This document shows positions 51,665 to 61,660 of a DNA stretch of 64,000 nucleotides, one piece after another. The number at the start of each line of letters is the position of its first letter. The first letter of the stretch is position 1. The DNA is taken from contig NZ_OZ060395.1 of NCBI RefSeq assembly GCF_964059125.1, positions 175,080 through 239,079 on the forward strand, in the 5' to 3' direction. A model generated the notes under the pieces. That model did no database searches. It was given only the letters and a program-made list of their open reading frames with translations, and had not been told where the DNA came from. Source of the stretch: Buchnera aphidicola (Eriosoma lanigerum) (lineage in GTDB: Bacteria > Pseudomonadota > Gammaproteobacteria > Enterobacterales > Enterobacteriaceae). The position numbers and the translations under genes are program-made.

Positions 51665-52921
51665 ATGGAAATGAAAATAAAAATACCTGATATAGGATCA
51701 GATATAGTAGAAGTAATTGAAGTTGTAGTTAAAATAGGTGATTTTATTCATTTAGATCAAGGTTTGATTTTAGTGGAAGGTGATAAAACTTCTATGGAAA
51801 TACCTGCACCATGTTCTGGTATTGTTAGTATGATAAACGTAAAAGTAGGAGATAAAGTTAAAACTGATTCTATCATTATGCTAATTGACACACCAGAAAT
51901 ACATGCAATACAAAAAAAAAATTTTGTAGAAGAAACATCAAATTCTTGTGATAGTACAAATAATATAAAAAATGACATTAAACATTCTTTAGATATAAAT
52001 AATAACAATTTGCAATTATTTCATGCTAGTCCATTAATTAGAAAAATAGCTAGGGAAAAAAATATTGATCTATCATGTATTAAAGGGACAGGCCCTAAAA
52101 ATAGAATTTTAAAATCAGATCTTGATCAATATCATGCTAATAATTTGACTAATAAAAATGATTCTTTATCATGTAATAATTTAAATGAATTGAATAAAAA
52201 TAAAAATTTGCAAGTTGATCATATTAATGTCATTAAACCGGTGAAATTAACTAAAATACAAATTTCTACTGGTTGTCATCTGTCAAATAATTGGAATAAT
52301 ATTCCACATGTTACTCATTTTGATGAAGCTGATGTAACTGATTTAGATTCTTTTCGTAAAAAATATAATTTAAATATTAATGATCAAATAAATAAAATAA
52401 CTATGCTATCATTTATAATTAAATTAGTAATTAAAGCATTAAAAATGTTTCCTAAGTTTAATAGTGCTCTTTCTATTGATAAAGAATACATCTTATTTAA
52501 AGAACATATTAATATTGGAATTGCTGTAGATACTCCAGATGGATTATTAGTTCCTGTTTTAAAAGAGATACATAATAAAAGTATAGCAGAAATTTCTAAA
52601 ATATTAATAAATATTTCTAATAAAGCTAGAGAAAAAAAGTTAATTTTATCTGATTTACAAGATGGAACGTTTACTATATCTAATTTAGGTAGTGTAGGAG
52701 GAATTAATTTTACTCCAATTATTAATGCTTCAGAGGTGGCTATTTTAGGAATTTCAAAATGTATAACTAAACCTGTATGGAATGGAAAAATATTTCAACC
52801 AAAATTAATGTTACCTTTATCGCTTTCTTATGATCATCGTGTTATTAATGGTGTTGAGGCTGCACGTTTTATAAATTTTCTTATTACTCATTTATCTGAT
52901 ATTCGGTTGTTTATGATGTAA
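51665..52921 (+). CDS. aceF: Dihydrolipoamide acetyltransferase (PDH E2)
   Basis: AceF is the core of the PDH complex and makes acetyl-CoA. It has 418 residues with a single lipoyl domain (about 1-78, lipoyl Lys41 in GDKTSMEIP), whereas E. coli has three. The E1/E3-binding domain is about 119-154 (SPLIRKIAREKNIDL). The catalytic domain is about 190-418, with His391 in SYDHRVING and the FTISNLGSVGG motif. The Asn/Lys-rich linkers are typical of drifted AT-rich genes. An A10 tract at 51912-51921 is read in frame. Confidence 0.97.
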   Translation: MEMKIKIPDIGSDIVEVIEVVVKIGDFIHLDQGLILVEGDKTSMEIPAPCSGIVSMINVKVGDKVKTDSIIMLIDTPEIHAIQKKNFVEETSNSCDSTNNIKNDIKHSLDINNNNLQLFHASPLIRKIAREKNIDLSCIKGTGPKNRILKSDLDQYHANNLTNKNDSLSCNNLNELNKNKNLQVDHINVIKPVKLTKIQISTGCHLSNNWNNIPHVTHFDEADVTDLDSFRKKYNLNINDQINKITMLSFIIKLVIKALKMFPKFNSALSIDKEYILFKEHINIGIAVDTPDGLLVPVLKEIHNKSIAEISKILINISNKAREKKLILSDLQDGTFTISNLGSVGGINFTPIINASEVAILGISKCITKPVWNGKIFQPKLMLPLSLSYDHRVINGVEAARFINFLITHLSDIRLFMM

Positions 52922-53072
52922 ATCATAACAGTATGTATGATATTTAGCATATAGTATATGTATTATATTAATATATATATTTTAATATGGTTGTATTAAT
53001 TATTTATAATTATATTAAAATCATTTATATATAGTTTATTTTTTATATTAAAAATCAATTGAGAATTTTATA

Positions 53073-54485
53073 ATGAACAAAGAAATAGAAACACAAGTAG
53101 TAGTGTTAGGATCAGGACCAGCTGGATATACAGCTGCATTTCGTTGTGCTGATTTGGGTTTAAAAACTGTATTAATAGAAAAATATAGTACTTTAGGTGG
53201 TGTATGTTTAAATGTTGGTTGTATTCCTTCTAAATATTTATTATATATTTCAGAAGTCATTAATGATGTAAAAGGATTATCGTCTAAAGGTATAGACTTT
53301 GGTGTTCCAAATATTGATTTGTCTAAAATACGTTTTTGGAAAAATAAAATATTAGATCAATTAACTAATGGTTTAAACACTCTTGCAAAGCATAGAAATA
53401 TAGTAGTATTACATGGTAGTGCTTCTTTTAATACTAGAAATAGTATTATAGTTGATAATAATCATACTAATATTTGTGTACATTTTTCCCATGCTATTAT
53501 TGCTACTGGTTCTAAATCTATAAAATCGAAACTATTTCCTAGGGATAATACTCGTATTTGGGATTCTACAGATGCTTTAAATGTATCTATGATACCAAAA
53601 CGATTTTTAATTGTTGGAGCTGGAATTATTGGTTTAGAAATGGCTACTTTTTATAGTGCTTTAGGATCTAATATTGATGTTATTGATTCTTCTAGTCAAT
53701 TGTTACCTTTTCTTGATCGTGATATTATTGCAATATTTAAAAAAGGTATTAAAAAACAATTTAATTTAATATTAAATGCTAAAATTGAAGTAGTAGAAAG
53801 TAGAAGGCATGAAGTTTATATCAAGATGAAAGATAATAATAAAAAAGAATTTGAATCTTGTTATGATGCTGTTTTAGTAGCAATAGGTAGAAGAGCTAGT
53901 TGTAATAATTTAGGATTAGAACAATTGGGAGTACAATTAGATAATAATGGTTTTATTATTGTAGATAAACAACTTAAGACGAATATTAAAAATATTTATG
54001 CTATTGGAGATGTATTAGGTCATCCAATGTTAGCACATAAAGGTATTTATCAAGCTAATATTGCTGCAGAAGTAATTTCTGGTAAAAATCATTATTTTGA
54101 ACCTAAAGTTATACCTGCAATAGCATATACTTATCCTGAATTGTCTTGGGTAGGTGTGTCAGAAGAAGAAGCAATAAAATTTGGTATAGATTATGTTAGT
54201 GCTGTTTTTCCTTGGAAAGCTTCAGGAAAAGCATTAGTGTCTAATTCTGGAAATGGAATGACTAAATTAATTTTTGATAAAAAAACTAATAGAATTATAG
54301 GAGGTTCTTTAGTCGGTAAACATTCTGGAGAACTATTGGGGGAAATAGGATTAGCTATTGAGATGGGTTGTGATGCAGAAGATTTAGCATTAACCATTCA
54401 TGCACATCCTACTTTATATGAATCAATTGGTTTATCTGCAAAAATATTTCAAGGTACTATAACTGATATTTTAACTCACAATTAA
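53073..54485 (+). CDS. lpd: Dihydrolipoamide dehydrogenase (E3)
   Basis: Lpd reoxidises dihydrolipoamide with FAD and NAD for the PDH (and, where present, 2-oxoglutarate dehydrogenase) complex. It has 470 residues (E. coli 474). The FAD motif GSGPAGYTAA is at 13-22, the redox pair Cys45 and Cys50 in GGVCLNVGCIPSK, the NAD motif GAGIIGLEMA mid-protein, and the catalytic His445/Glu450 in HAHPTLYES. It follows aceF by 151 nt and ends at a strong hairpin. Confidence 0.98.
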   Translation: MNKEIETQVVVLGSGPAGYTAAFRCADLGLKTVLIEKYSTLGGVCLNVGCIPSKYLLYISEVINDVKGLSSKGIDFGVPNIDLSKIRFWKNKILDQLTNGLNTLAKHRNIVVLHGSASFNTRNSIIVDNNHTNICVHFSHAIIATGSKSIKSKLFPRDNTRIWDSTDALNVSMIPKRFLIVGAGIIGLEMATFYSALGSNIDVIDSSSQLLPFLDRDIIAIFKKGIKKQFNLILNAKIEVVESRRHEVYIKMKDNNKKEFESCYDAVLVAIGRRASCNNLGLEQLGVQLDNNGFIIVDKQLKTNIKNIYAIGDVLGHPMLAHKGIYQANIAAEVISGKNHYFEPKVIPAIAYTYPELSWVGVSEEEAIKFGIDYVSAVFPWKASGKALVSNSGNGMTKLIFDKKTNRIIGGSLVGKHSGELLGEIGLAIEMGCDAEDLALTIHAHPTLYESIGLSAKIFQGTITDILTHN

Positions 54486-55609
54486 TTATTTCTATGGTTT
54501 ATTTAATTATTATTAGATAGTGATATTCAGTTATATTATTGGTATAAGATTGTGCAGGTTGGGTACTGCATAATCTTAATGTAAATAAGATGAATACATA
54601 ATAATAAATATATTATATTAATTTATTTTTTGTACATGAAATATATAAATAGTATTAATATTATACTTAATAAAATTTTTCTTTATATAATTTTATTGTA
54701 TACTTTGTATATGATTTTTGCATGTTATAATATGTAATTTGAATTAATAAAATCATTCAGAATATTTCAAGAATAAATAATATCATAGATATAAATTATA
54801 AAATTAGTATAGATTGTATGTATTTGTTTTCATTTATATTGTTATATACATAAGTATAAAAATATTAATTTTATTGAAATAAGTTCCAGATAAATTCAAT
54901 ATAAAATTATATTGTTTCATAATTTTATTGTAATTATTACGATGTATAAATTTATTTGCATATACTAAAATTGTTACTATAACTTTTACAATTAATAATT
55001 ATTATAGAATAATATTTATTTTTTCAATTAAATAAAAGTATAAGTTTTTTAAAATATTGTAGATAATACAATATTATATTGTATAAATATTATGAATATA
55101 GTGATTATATTTAGTATTTTTATTTATATGATAAATGTAGTAGATATTCAAATTAATACATTTATTTAAATTTTTAAATTTATTAATTCTGTTTTTTAAT
55201 TATTTATTTTTATTTAAAATTAGTTTTAATTTTTATTTATTAATAATTTTAGAAGATTTTTTGATAATTTCAAAATATTTATATGCATTTATTATAATAA
55301 AAAATTTAATATTTTTATTTTTAGTTTTGTTTTTTATTAATATTTAATTATTTTAATTTTTATTACTTTTTAATATTAATTACGTAATTTTCATAGCAAG
55401 TAAATATGATAACATGAATAAGTTTAATTAAAATAACATATTTTTTATTATAATAAATTTTATATAATACATTTTTTTATTAATTAATATTTATATTTTT
55501 ATTTATAACAAAGATTATTTGTTCTTAATTAAGTTTTTTTTAATTTTCTTATATATTATTAATTTAAAATATTAGGCAGTAAGAGTAAATAATTTATATA
55601 ATTTTTTTT
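54486..55609. other. lpd-mtn spacer (lost speD/speE site)
   Basis: These 1.12 kb lie between convergent genes. Other Buchnera carry speE and speD here as I recall. I translated the least AT-rich part (about 54860-55000) on the minus strand and could not match it to either. Only the lpd terminator (54545-54578) is recognisable. Confidence 0.55.
54545..54578 (+). terminator. Terminator of the aceEF-lpd operon
   Basis: Positions 54545-54557 pair with 54566-54578, a 13-bp stem including one G-U pair and four G-C pairs, with an 8-nt loop. It is the most GC-rich spot in this spacer and lies 60 nt after the lpd stop. Confidence 0.7.
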
Positions 55610-56302
55610 TTATTTTAAGTGTTTTAATATAGATTGAAATATATTTAAATTATTTATACTAGATAAAGTAATAAATTTTTTAAAATCAATGTCTCCATTT
55701 TTATTGGCATAATCTGAAATAGAACGAATGACTAAAAATGCAATATTAAATTTATAACAAACATGAGCTATAGCAGCACTTTCCATATCTACGGCAATTG
55801 CATTAATAAAATGTTTTTTAATATAAATAGTATTTTTTTTTTGAAAAATGAAATTATCTCCTGTTACTATATTACCTTCCATATATTTAATATTATGTTC
55901 TAAAACAACTTTTCGATATATTTTTAACAATTTTTTATTTACGGAGAAAGATTGAGGAAATCCTGGAATTTGTCCTATTTTATATCCGAATTTAGTTAAA
56001 TTGACGTCATGATAACTAATTAAATTAGGTATAACAATATTACCTGGTTGTAATAAATTATGAATACTACCAGCTGAACCTATATTAATAATTATATCTG
56101 GATTATATACTTTAATTAATAAAGTTGTGGCAATACTAGCTAAAACTTTTCCAATTCCAGATTTTAATAGAATAATTTGAAATTGAAATAAAGATCCAAT
56201 ATAAAATTGATATGTATTATGATGTTCTATAGTTTTTTTATCCATTGAATTTTTGAAGAATTGAATTTCTTCGTCTATAGCACCTATTACAGCTATTTTC
56301 AT
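55610..56302 (-). CDS. mtn: MTA/SAH nucleosidase
   Basis: Mtn (Pfs) cleaves adenine from methylthioadenosine and S-adenosylhomocysteine. It has 230 residues (E. coli 232), with the catalytic residues Glu12, Glu174 (VDMESAA) and Asp197 (SISDYAN). The bases before the ATG are a run of 20 A, so no Shine-Dalgarno is present; translation may rely on an unstructured leader. Without speDE nearby its main substrate here may be S-adenosylhomocysteine from methylations such as those by PrmC and RsmH. Confidence 0.96.
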   Translation of the reverse strand: MKIAVIGAIDEEIQFFKNSMDKKTIEHHNTYQFYIGSLFQFQIILLKSGIGKVLASIATTLLIKVYNPDIIINIGSAGSIHNLLQPGNIVIPNLISYHDVNLTKFGYKIGQIPGFPQSFSVNKKLLKIYRKVVLEHNIKYMEGNIVTGDNFIFQKKNTIYIKKHFINAIAVDMESAAIAHVCYKFNIAFLVIRSISDYANKNGDIDFKKFITLSSINNLNIFQSILKHLK

Positions 56303-56322
56303 TTTTTTTTTTTTTTTTTTTT
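56302..56322. repeat. 21-nt homopolymer abutting the mtn start
   Basis: Twenty-one consecutive T on the plus strand form twenty A plus the A of the mtn ATG on the coding strand. It is the longest homopolymer I found in the window, and it replaces the ribosome-binding site region. Its length is probably unstable between cells and hard to sequence. Confidence 0.85.
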
Positions 56323-56424
56323 AATTAATCATGGATTATAATTAAGAATATATTTATATAAATATTAAATATAAATAAATATTTAAAATAATAACGTATT
56401 AATATATTAATTATAAATAATATC

Positions 56425-56766
56425 TTATATATTAAATGACAAACCGCAACTACACGTATTTTTAGCGTTAGGATTGGTTATAATAAATTTAGAACCTTCT
56501 AAATTTTCTTCGTAGTCTATTTTTCCTCCAATCAGATATTGTAATGTAATAGAATCGATAATTATTTTAATTCCTAATTGTTTTATTATAAGATCATCTT
56601 CTTTTATTTTATCATCAAACATAAATTGATATTGAAAACCAGCACATCCTCCTCCTGTAATATATATTCTTAAATGCATATCTTTTTTTGATTGGTTTAA
56701 GATTAAATATTTAGTTCTTTTTGCTGCAGCTGGACTAATATTAATTGGTATATTTAATTTTTCCAT
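56425..56766 (-). CDS. erpA: Iron-sulfur cluster insertion protein ErpA
   Basis: ErpA is an A-type carrier that delivers clusters to apo-enzymes. It has 113 residues (E. coli 114). The three cluster cysteines are Cys41 (GGGCAGFQ) and Cys105 and Cys107 (CSCG). Likely clients in this window are LeuC, YfaE and GrxD. It lies upstream of mtn on the same strand with 122 nt between. The start at 56766 gives the expected N-terminus. Confidence 0.96.
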   Translation of the reverse strand: MEKLNIPINISPAAAKRTKYLILNQSKKDMHLRIYITGGGCAGFQYQFMFDDKIKEDDLIIKQLGIKIIIDSITLQYLIGGKIDYEENLEGSKFIITNPNAKNTCSCGLSFNI

Positions 56767-57106
56767 TATATTTTCACTTTATATGGGTTATATTAGTAAT
56801 TACATGTTAGTAATGTATTAATTTTAATGAATAAAATTAAAATATTGATTTTATTAGTTTTTATATTGAATATATTTTAAATATATAAGAGATTATATTT
56901 TATGTATATAATAAATTATGTTAAAGAATATAATATATATATTATTTATTTTAAATCAATTATCAATATTCTGATACTATTTTTAAAATGTATATATAGA
57001 TATCATATAATTTATTATATATTTTATATATTATTAATATATAAATTGTTAAATATTGATTATTTATCATTATATTATAAATAGTAAATATTAAATTTTA
57101 TAGTTA
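56767..57106. other. ftsZ-erpA spacer
   Basis: These 340 AT-rich bases lie between the ftsZ stop and the erpA start, both minus strand. A 60-codon plus-strand open frame here (56902-57084) is nearly all Ile, Tyr, Leu and Asn and is judged random. No terminator stands out. Confidence 0.55.
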
Positions 57107-58240
57107 CTATTTATTTAGTTTCTTTTTTCGAAGAAAAGTTGGAATGTCTAAATAATCAGATGATTTATTATGAGTATTTTTTTGTTCATTATTTCTTTTT
57201 TCTTTATTATGAATAGTATTAAATCGATAATTTGTAAATATATCTTTGTTATTTTTATTATTTACAAGATTAATATCTTCATTATGTTGTATAGATATTC
57301 CTGTAGCTACTACAGTAACACGAAGATCTTCATTCATTTCAGGATCTAATGATGTTCCTATAACTACAGTTGCATCATCAGAAGAAAATGATCTAATGGT
57401 ATTACCAACCGATTCAAATTCATCTAGTCTTAAATCAAATCCTGCTGTAATATTAACTAATACACCTCTTGCTCCTGATAAATCAATGTCTTCTAGCAAT
57501 GGGCTAGAAATAGCTATAGCAGATGCTTCTTCAGCTCGGTTATCTCCTGATGAAATACCTGATCCCATCATAGCATATCCCATTTCAGACATAACAGTTC
57601 GAACATCAGCAAAATCTACGTTCATTAATCCAGGACGAGTTATAAGTTCAGCGATTCCTTGTACAGCTCCTTTTAATACATTATTAGCAGCACCAAATGC
57701 ATCTAATAAAGAAATTCCTCTAGATAGTACTTTTAATAATTTATCATTTGGAATGGTAATTAAAGAGTCTACGTGTTTAGATAATTCATGTAGTCCTTGA
57801 TCTGCACATATCATTCTTTTTTTTCCTTCAAAATGAAATGGTTTAGTAACTACAGCTACTGTAAGTATTCCTAGCTCTTTAGCAATTTCAGCTACTACTG
57901 GTGCTGCTCCAGTTCCTGTACCTCCTCCCATACCAGCAGCGATAAAGACCATATCTGATCCTTCTAATGTTGATTTTAATGTGTCTTTATCTTCTTCTGC
58001 TGAAATACGTCCGACTTCTGGATTAGCTCCTGCTCCTAATCCTTTGGTAATGTTTGTTCCAATTTGTATTGTTTGAGCAACTTCAATTTTTTTTAGTGCT
58101 TGTGCATCTGTATTAATTGAAAAAAATTCTACTCCTTCAATTCGTTCTCGAATCATATATTCTACTGCATTACCTCCTCCTCCTCCTACTCCAATTACTT
58201 TAATAATTGCATTATTACTTAATTCTATAGATTCAAACAT
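57107..58240 (-). CDS. ftsZ: Cell division protein FtsZ
   Basis: FtsZ is the tubulin-like GTPase that forms the division ring. It has 377 residues (E. coli 383). The tubulin signature GGGTGTG is at 105-111. NTDAQAL and the T7 loop with NVDFADV are intact. The C-terminal peptide [12 protein letters not shown] that binds FtsA is kept at 362-373, after an Asn-rich linker. It follows ftsA by 69 nt in the normal ftsA-ftsZ order. Confidence 0.98.
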   Translation of the reverse strand: MFESIELSNNAIIKVIGVGGGGGNAVEYMIRERIEGVEFFSINTDAQALKKIEVAQTIQIGTNITKGLGAGANPEVGRISAEEDKDTLKSTLEGSDMVFIAAGMGGGTGTGAAPVVAEIAKELGILTVAVVTKPFHFEGKKRMICADQGLHELSKHVDSLITIPNDKLLKVLSRGISLLDAFGAANNVLKGAVQGIAELITRPGLMNVDFADVRTVMSEMGYAMMGSGISSGDNRAEEASAIAISSPLLEDIDLSGARGVLVNITAGFDLRLDEFESVGNTIRSFSSDDATVVIGTSLDPEMNEDLRVTVVATGISIQHNEDINLVNNKNNKDIFTNYRFNTIHNKEKRNNEQKNTHNKSSDYLDIPTFLRKKKLNK

Positions 58241-58309
58241 TTTTTTTTCTCCAAATATTATTAGCTATTGTATATAATATCTTTATATTGTAAATATTGT
58301 TGATAATAT

Positions 58310-59572
58310 TTAAATTATTTTTTTTACCCATGAATTTATTTTTTTTAACCATTTTTTACAAAAATTTTGTTTCTCAATTATGTTTCTTTGTTTATTTTTA
58401 TGATATTTTTTCCTACCGTAGTAGAGTAATCCTAATACTGTAGAGTAATCAGGTTCATGAATTTGATCAATAATACCATTTATAATATTTGGTAATCCAA
58501 TTCTAACTTTTTTATTAAAAATTTTTTCAGCACATACAGTTAATGATTTTATTTTTGCACTACCTCCAGTAAGTACGATTCCAGCTAGTAATTGATAGTT
58601 TTTTCCACTTTTTTTAAGACTATTTTGTATTTGTACGATTTCATTATTAACTAAATACAATAATTCAGAACATCTTGGTTCTATAATTTCAGTTAATGTA
58701 TGTATTTTAAATTTTTGATTATAAATACCAGATTTATTCATTACTTCAATATATTCTATATCTGATGAAGTATAACTATTTATATTTCCATATTTGATTT
58801 TTATTTTTTCAGCATTTGTATAAGAAGTAGAAAAAGCGTAAGCAATATCATTAGTTATCGAGTTACCAGCATAAGGAATTACTTGACTATGTCTCAATAT
58901 TCCATCTATATATATTGTAATGTCTAGAGTACCTCCTCCTATGTCAATAAGACAAACTCCTAGTTCTTTTTCTTCTTGAGTTAAAACAGCTATACTAGAA
59001 GCTAATCCAGAAAAAACTATTTGATTAATTTGAATACCACAATTTTTAATAGATTTAATGATATTTTTTTTTATAGTTGAGTGACATGTAATTAAATGTA
59101 CATTAGCAGTCATTCTTATTCCGGATAATCCAATTGGATTTTTAATTCCAATTTGTTGATCTATTGCATATTCTTGAGGAATAACATGTAAAATATGATG
59201 TTCATTGGAAATTGGTACCGATTTGGCTGTGTGAATTATATTATCAATATCTAATTTAGTTATTGCTCTTTTATTAATAGGAATAATTCCTATCTCATTT
59301 TGACAGTTGATATCTTTAGTTGATATAGATAAAAAAATAGAATTTACGTTAGTTTGAGACATAACTTCAGCTGCATGAATAGATTGTTTTACACATTTTA
59401 TTACAGATTCTAAATCATTTATAATTCCATTATATATTCCACGAGATTGACAAGTACCTATTCCAATTATATTAATTGTATTATCAATTAGTATTTCTCC
59501 TATTAAAGTAGAAACTTTTGTGGTACCTATATCTAACCCCACTATTATTTTTTTTTCTTCTAATGGAATCAT
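58310..59572 (-). CDS. ftsA: Cell division protein FtsA
   Basis: FtsA is the actin-like ATPase that tethers FtsZ to the membrane. It has 420 residues, as in E. coli. The phosphate-binding VGLDIGTTKVS is near the N-terminus, with LIDIGGGTLDI and LTGGSAKI further on. The C-terminal amphipathic membrane helix is present (KKWLKKINSWVKKII). ftsQ and all the cell-wall genes normally upstream are missing, so FtsA and FtsZ work here without the usual divisome synthases encoded nearby. Confidence 0.97.
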   Translation of the reverse strand: MIPLEEKKIIVGLDIGTTKVSTLIGEILIDNTINIIGIGTCQSRGIYNGIINDLESVIKCVKQSIHAAEVMSQTNVNSIFLSISTKDINCQNEIGIIPINKRAITKLDIDNIIHTAKSVPISNEHHILHVIPQEYAIDQQIGIKNPIGLSGIRMTANVHLITCHSTIKKNIIKSIKNCGIQINQIVFSGLASSIAVLTQEEKELGVCLIDIGGGTLDITIYIDGILRHSQVIPYAGNSITNDIAYAFSTSYTNAEKIKIKYGNINSYTSSDIEYIEVMNKSGIYNQKFKIHTLTEIIEPRCSELLYLVNNEIVQIQNSLKKSGKNYQLLAGIVLTGGSAKIKSLTVCAEKIFNKKVRIGLPNIINGIIDQIHEPDYSTVLGLLYYGRKKYHKNKQRNIIEKQNFCKKWLKKINSWVKKII

Positions 59573-60055
59573 TTTTATCCTATTTCATGTTTTGATGATT
59601 TTTTACAAATTATTTTATTATATAATTATAAATGGTATATTATTATTTAAAATAAATAAAATGTTTAGTATAAAAGTTACTATTATAGTTGTATAATATT
59701 ATTACTAAATTAAATATAAAATCTATACAAGTATTATTATGCAATTGATTAATAATAGTTAATATTTTTATAAATAAATATAATTATATATGTAAGAACA
59801 ATATATTCTATTATTTAATAGATTGGTTATTGTATATACAAAATAATAATCATATATTGATATGTTACTTTTATTACGAAATAATTTATAATAAAATATA
59901 ATAATATGTATCAAAAAAATATTAATTTTTATTAATAACCAGATTTTATTTTTACATAATTTAAAGTATTAATAAACATTAATATATATATATTTATACA
60001 GTTATAACAATTAATTTTTTTAATTTATGTATATTTATACGTTATGTTTGTGATG
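59573..60055. other. ftsA-rsmH spacer (site of lost mur/fts block)
   Basis: These 483 AT-rich bases replace what in other Buchnera, as I recall, is about ten genes: ddlB, murC, murG, ftsW, murD, mraY, murF, murE, ftsI and ftsL. No fragment of any of them is recognisable in the six frames I could follow. Confidence 0.65.
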
Positions 60056-60997
60056 TTATGAAATAATTTCAGCAATTCTTAGAATTGCACTTCTTGATCT
60101 TTTATTTTGATTAATTTCATTTTTAGTGGGGGTAATTTTATTAATTTTTTTTATTTGTATAATATTTTTTTTATGTTCTGTTTTCCCAGTAATATTGAAA
60201 TGAGAAGAAATATTTTTTTTATAGCTATGTTGATTTAGAAAGTTTTTTATTATTCTATCTTCTAATGAATGAAAACTAATAATTAATAAACGTGCTCCAG
60301 GACTTAAAATATGTAATACATTATTTAATAACTGATTAATTTCTTCTAATTCGTTATTTATAAATATTCTGATGGCTTGAAAACTTTTTGTAGCAGGATG
60401 ATGATTTCTGTATTGTTTTTTAGAAATAACGTTTGAAATTAATTTAGATAGATCTAATGTTCGAAGTATTGGATTAATTTTATTTCTTTTAACAATAGCT
60501 TCTGCTATTTTTTTTGCATAACGTTCTTCTCCGTAATTTTTAAGTACATCAATGATATTTTTTTTTTTTGTTTTTAGAAGCCATTTTGAAGCAGTAAGTG
60601 TATCATTTGTGTTCATCCTCATATCTAATGGTCCATCTTTCATAAAAGAAAATCCACGATCTGGATTGTCAATTTGAGGAGATGAGATTCCTAAATCTAT
60701 AATTATACCGTTTATTTTTTTTATAATGTCTAATTTTTTTGCATAATAATATATTTTTGAAAAATTTCCATATATAAAATGAAATCTCTGATCATAAATT
60801 TTTTGAGAATATTTTTGGCTGAAAGGATCTTTATCTATTGCATATAATTTTCCCATTTTCCCTAAATGTTGCAAAATGTTTAAAGAATGACCACCATATC
60901 CAAAAGTTGCATCAAAATAAATACCATTTTTTTGAATATTTAAATATTCAATAGTTTCATTTAACATGACTGGATTATGTTTGTTATTATTTTTCAT
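60056..60997 (-). CDS. rsmH: 16S rRNA m4C1402 methyltransferase RsmH
   Basis: RsmH (MraW) methylates C1402 of 16S rRNA. It has 313 residues, as in E. coli. Motifs are HNPVMLNE at the N-terminus, the SAM site DATFGYGGHS near 29-38, GISSPQIDNPDRGFSFMKDG, and the C-terminal ISFHSLEDRIIK and RSRSAILRIAE. An A11 tract (T at 60557-60567) encodes part of KTKKKNI in frame. It is normally the second gene of the dcw cluster; mraZ and ftsL are absent. Confidence 0.97.
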   Translation of the reverse strand: MKNNNKHNPVMLNETIEYLNIQKNGIYFDATFGYGGHSLNILQHLGKMGKLYAIDKDPFSQKYSQKIYDQRFHFIYGNFSKIYYYAKKLDIIKKINGIIIDLGISSPQIDNPDRGFSFMKDGPLDMRMNTNDTLTASKWLLKTKKKNIIDVLKNYGEERYAKKIAEAIVKRNKINPILRTLDLSKLISNVISKKQYRNHHPATKSFQAIRIFINNELEEINQLLNNVLHILSPGARLLIISFHSLEDRIIKNFLNQHSYKKNISSHFNITGKTEHKKNIIQIKKINKITPTKNEINQNKRSRSAILRIAEIIS

Positions 60998-61183
60998 GAT
61001 TTAATACGAAATATGTTAAAATTTAATCATATCATATTTTGAATGTATTACACTGTAAAATAATAATTTATATTTTATAAATCAGTATGATTAAAGTAAT
61101 AACTAAAATTAGTAGAATTAATTATAAATTGAATCATACTGATTATCATATAACATGATTAGTATAGTATTTATTTTTAATTT

Positions 61184-61660
61184 TTATTTTATTGTAATTC
61201 CGACTACTCCAGATCGAGCTATATCAATTATTTTTGAAATAGATTTAACTAAATCAAGAAAAACATCTAATTTATTACTAGAACCAACAATTTGTATAAT
61301 ATAATTGCAATGTGTAACATTAATAATTTTTCCTTTAAAAATATTATTAATGCGATAAATATCTGTTTTTGTTTGATCATTAATTTGAATTTTTACTAAC
61401 ATTATTTCTATTTGTTTATGAGTAGAATCATTAATTTCTACTACTTTTAGAACGTCAATAAGTTTATTTAATTGTTTTTCAATTTGTTCAATAACTTTTG
61501 TTTCTCCTATCGTTTCTATTATCATATGCGAAATGCTTAGATCATCAGTTGGAGCAACTGTAACGCTTTTAATATTATAATTACGTTGTGAAAATAATCC
61601 AATTACTCGAGATAATGCACCAGATTCATTTTCTAATAATACTGATAAAATTTTTCTCAT
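61184..61660 (-). CDS. ilvH: Acetolactate synthase III, regulatory subunit
   Basis: IlvH activates IlvI and confers valine feedback. It has 158 residues (E. coli 163): an N-terminal ACT domain (about 1-80) with [21 protein letters not shown], and a C-terminal domain ending IARSGVVGI. Its ATG overlaps the ilvI stop by 4 nt (ATGA), so the two are translationally coupled. Confidence 0.97.
   Translation of the reverse strand: MRKILSVLLENESGALSRVIGLFSQRNYNIKSVTVAPTDDLSISHMIIETIGETKVIEQIEKQLNKLIDVLKVVEINDSTHKQIEIMLVKIQINDQTKTDIYRINNIFKGKIINVTHCNYIIQIVGSSNKLDVFLDLVKSISKIIDIARSGVVGITIK

Noticed and set aside
54860-55000. speE or speD remnant on the minus strand
   Set aside because: Translation of the least AT-rich part gave a frame of about 45 codons with no match to SpeE or SpeD motifs that I know.
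56902-57084. 60-codon plus-strand open frame between erpA and ftsZ
   Set aside because: It is composed almost only of Ile, Tyr, Leu, Lys and Asn, has no Shine-Dalgarno, and is what random AT-rich DNA gives.
57246-57800. 184-codon plus-strand open frame
   Set aside because: It is entirely antisense to ftsZ, has no family resemblance and arises from codon bias of the real gene.
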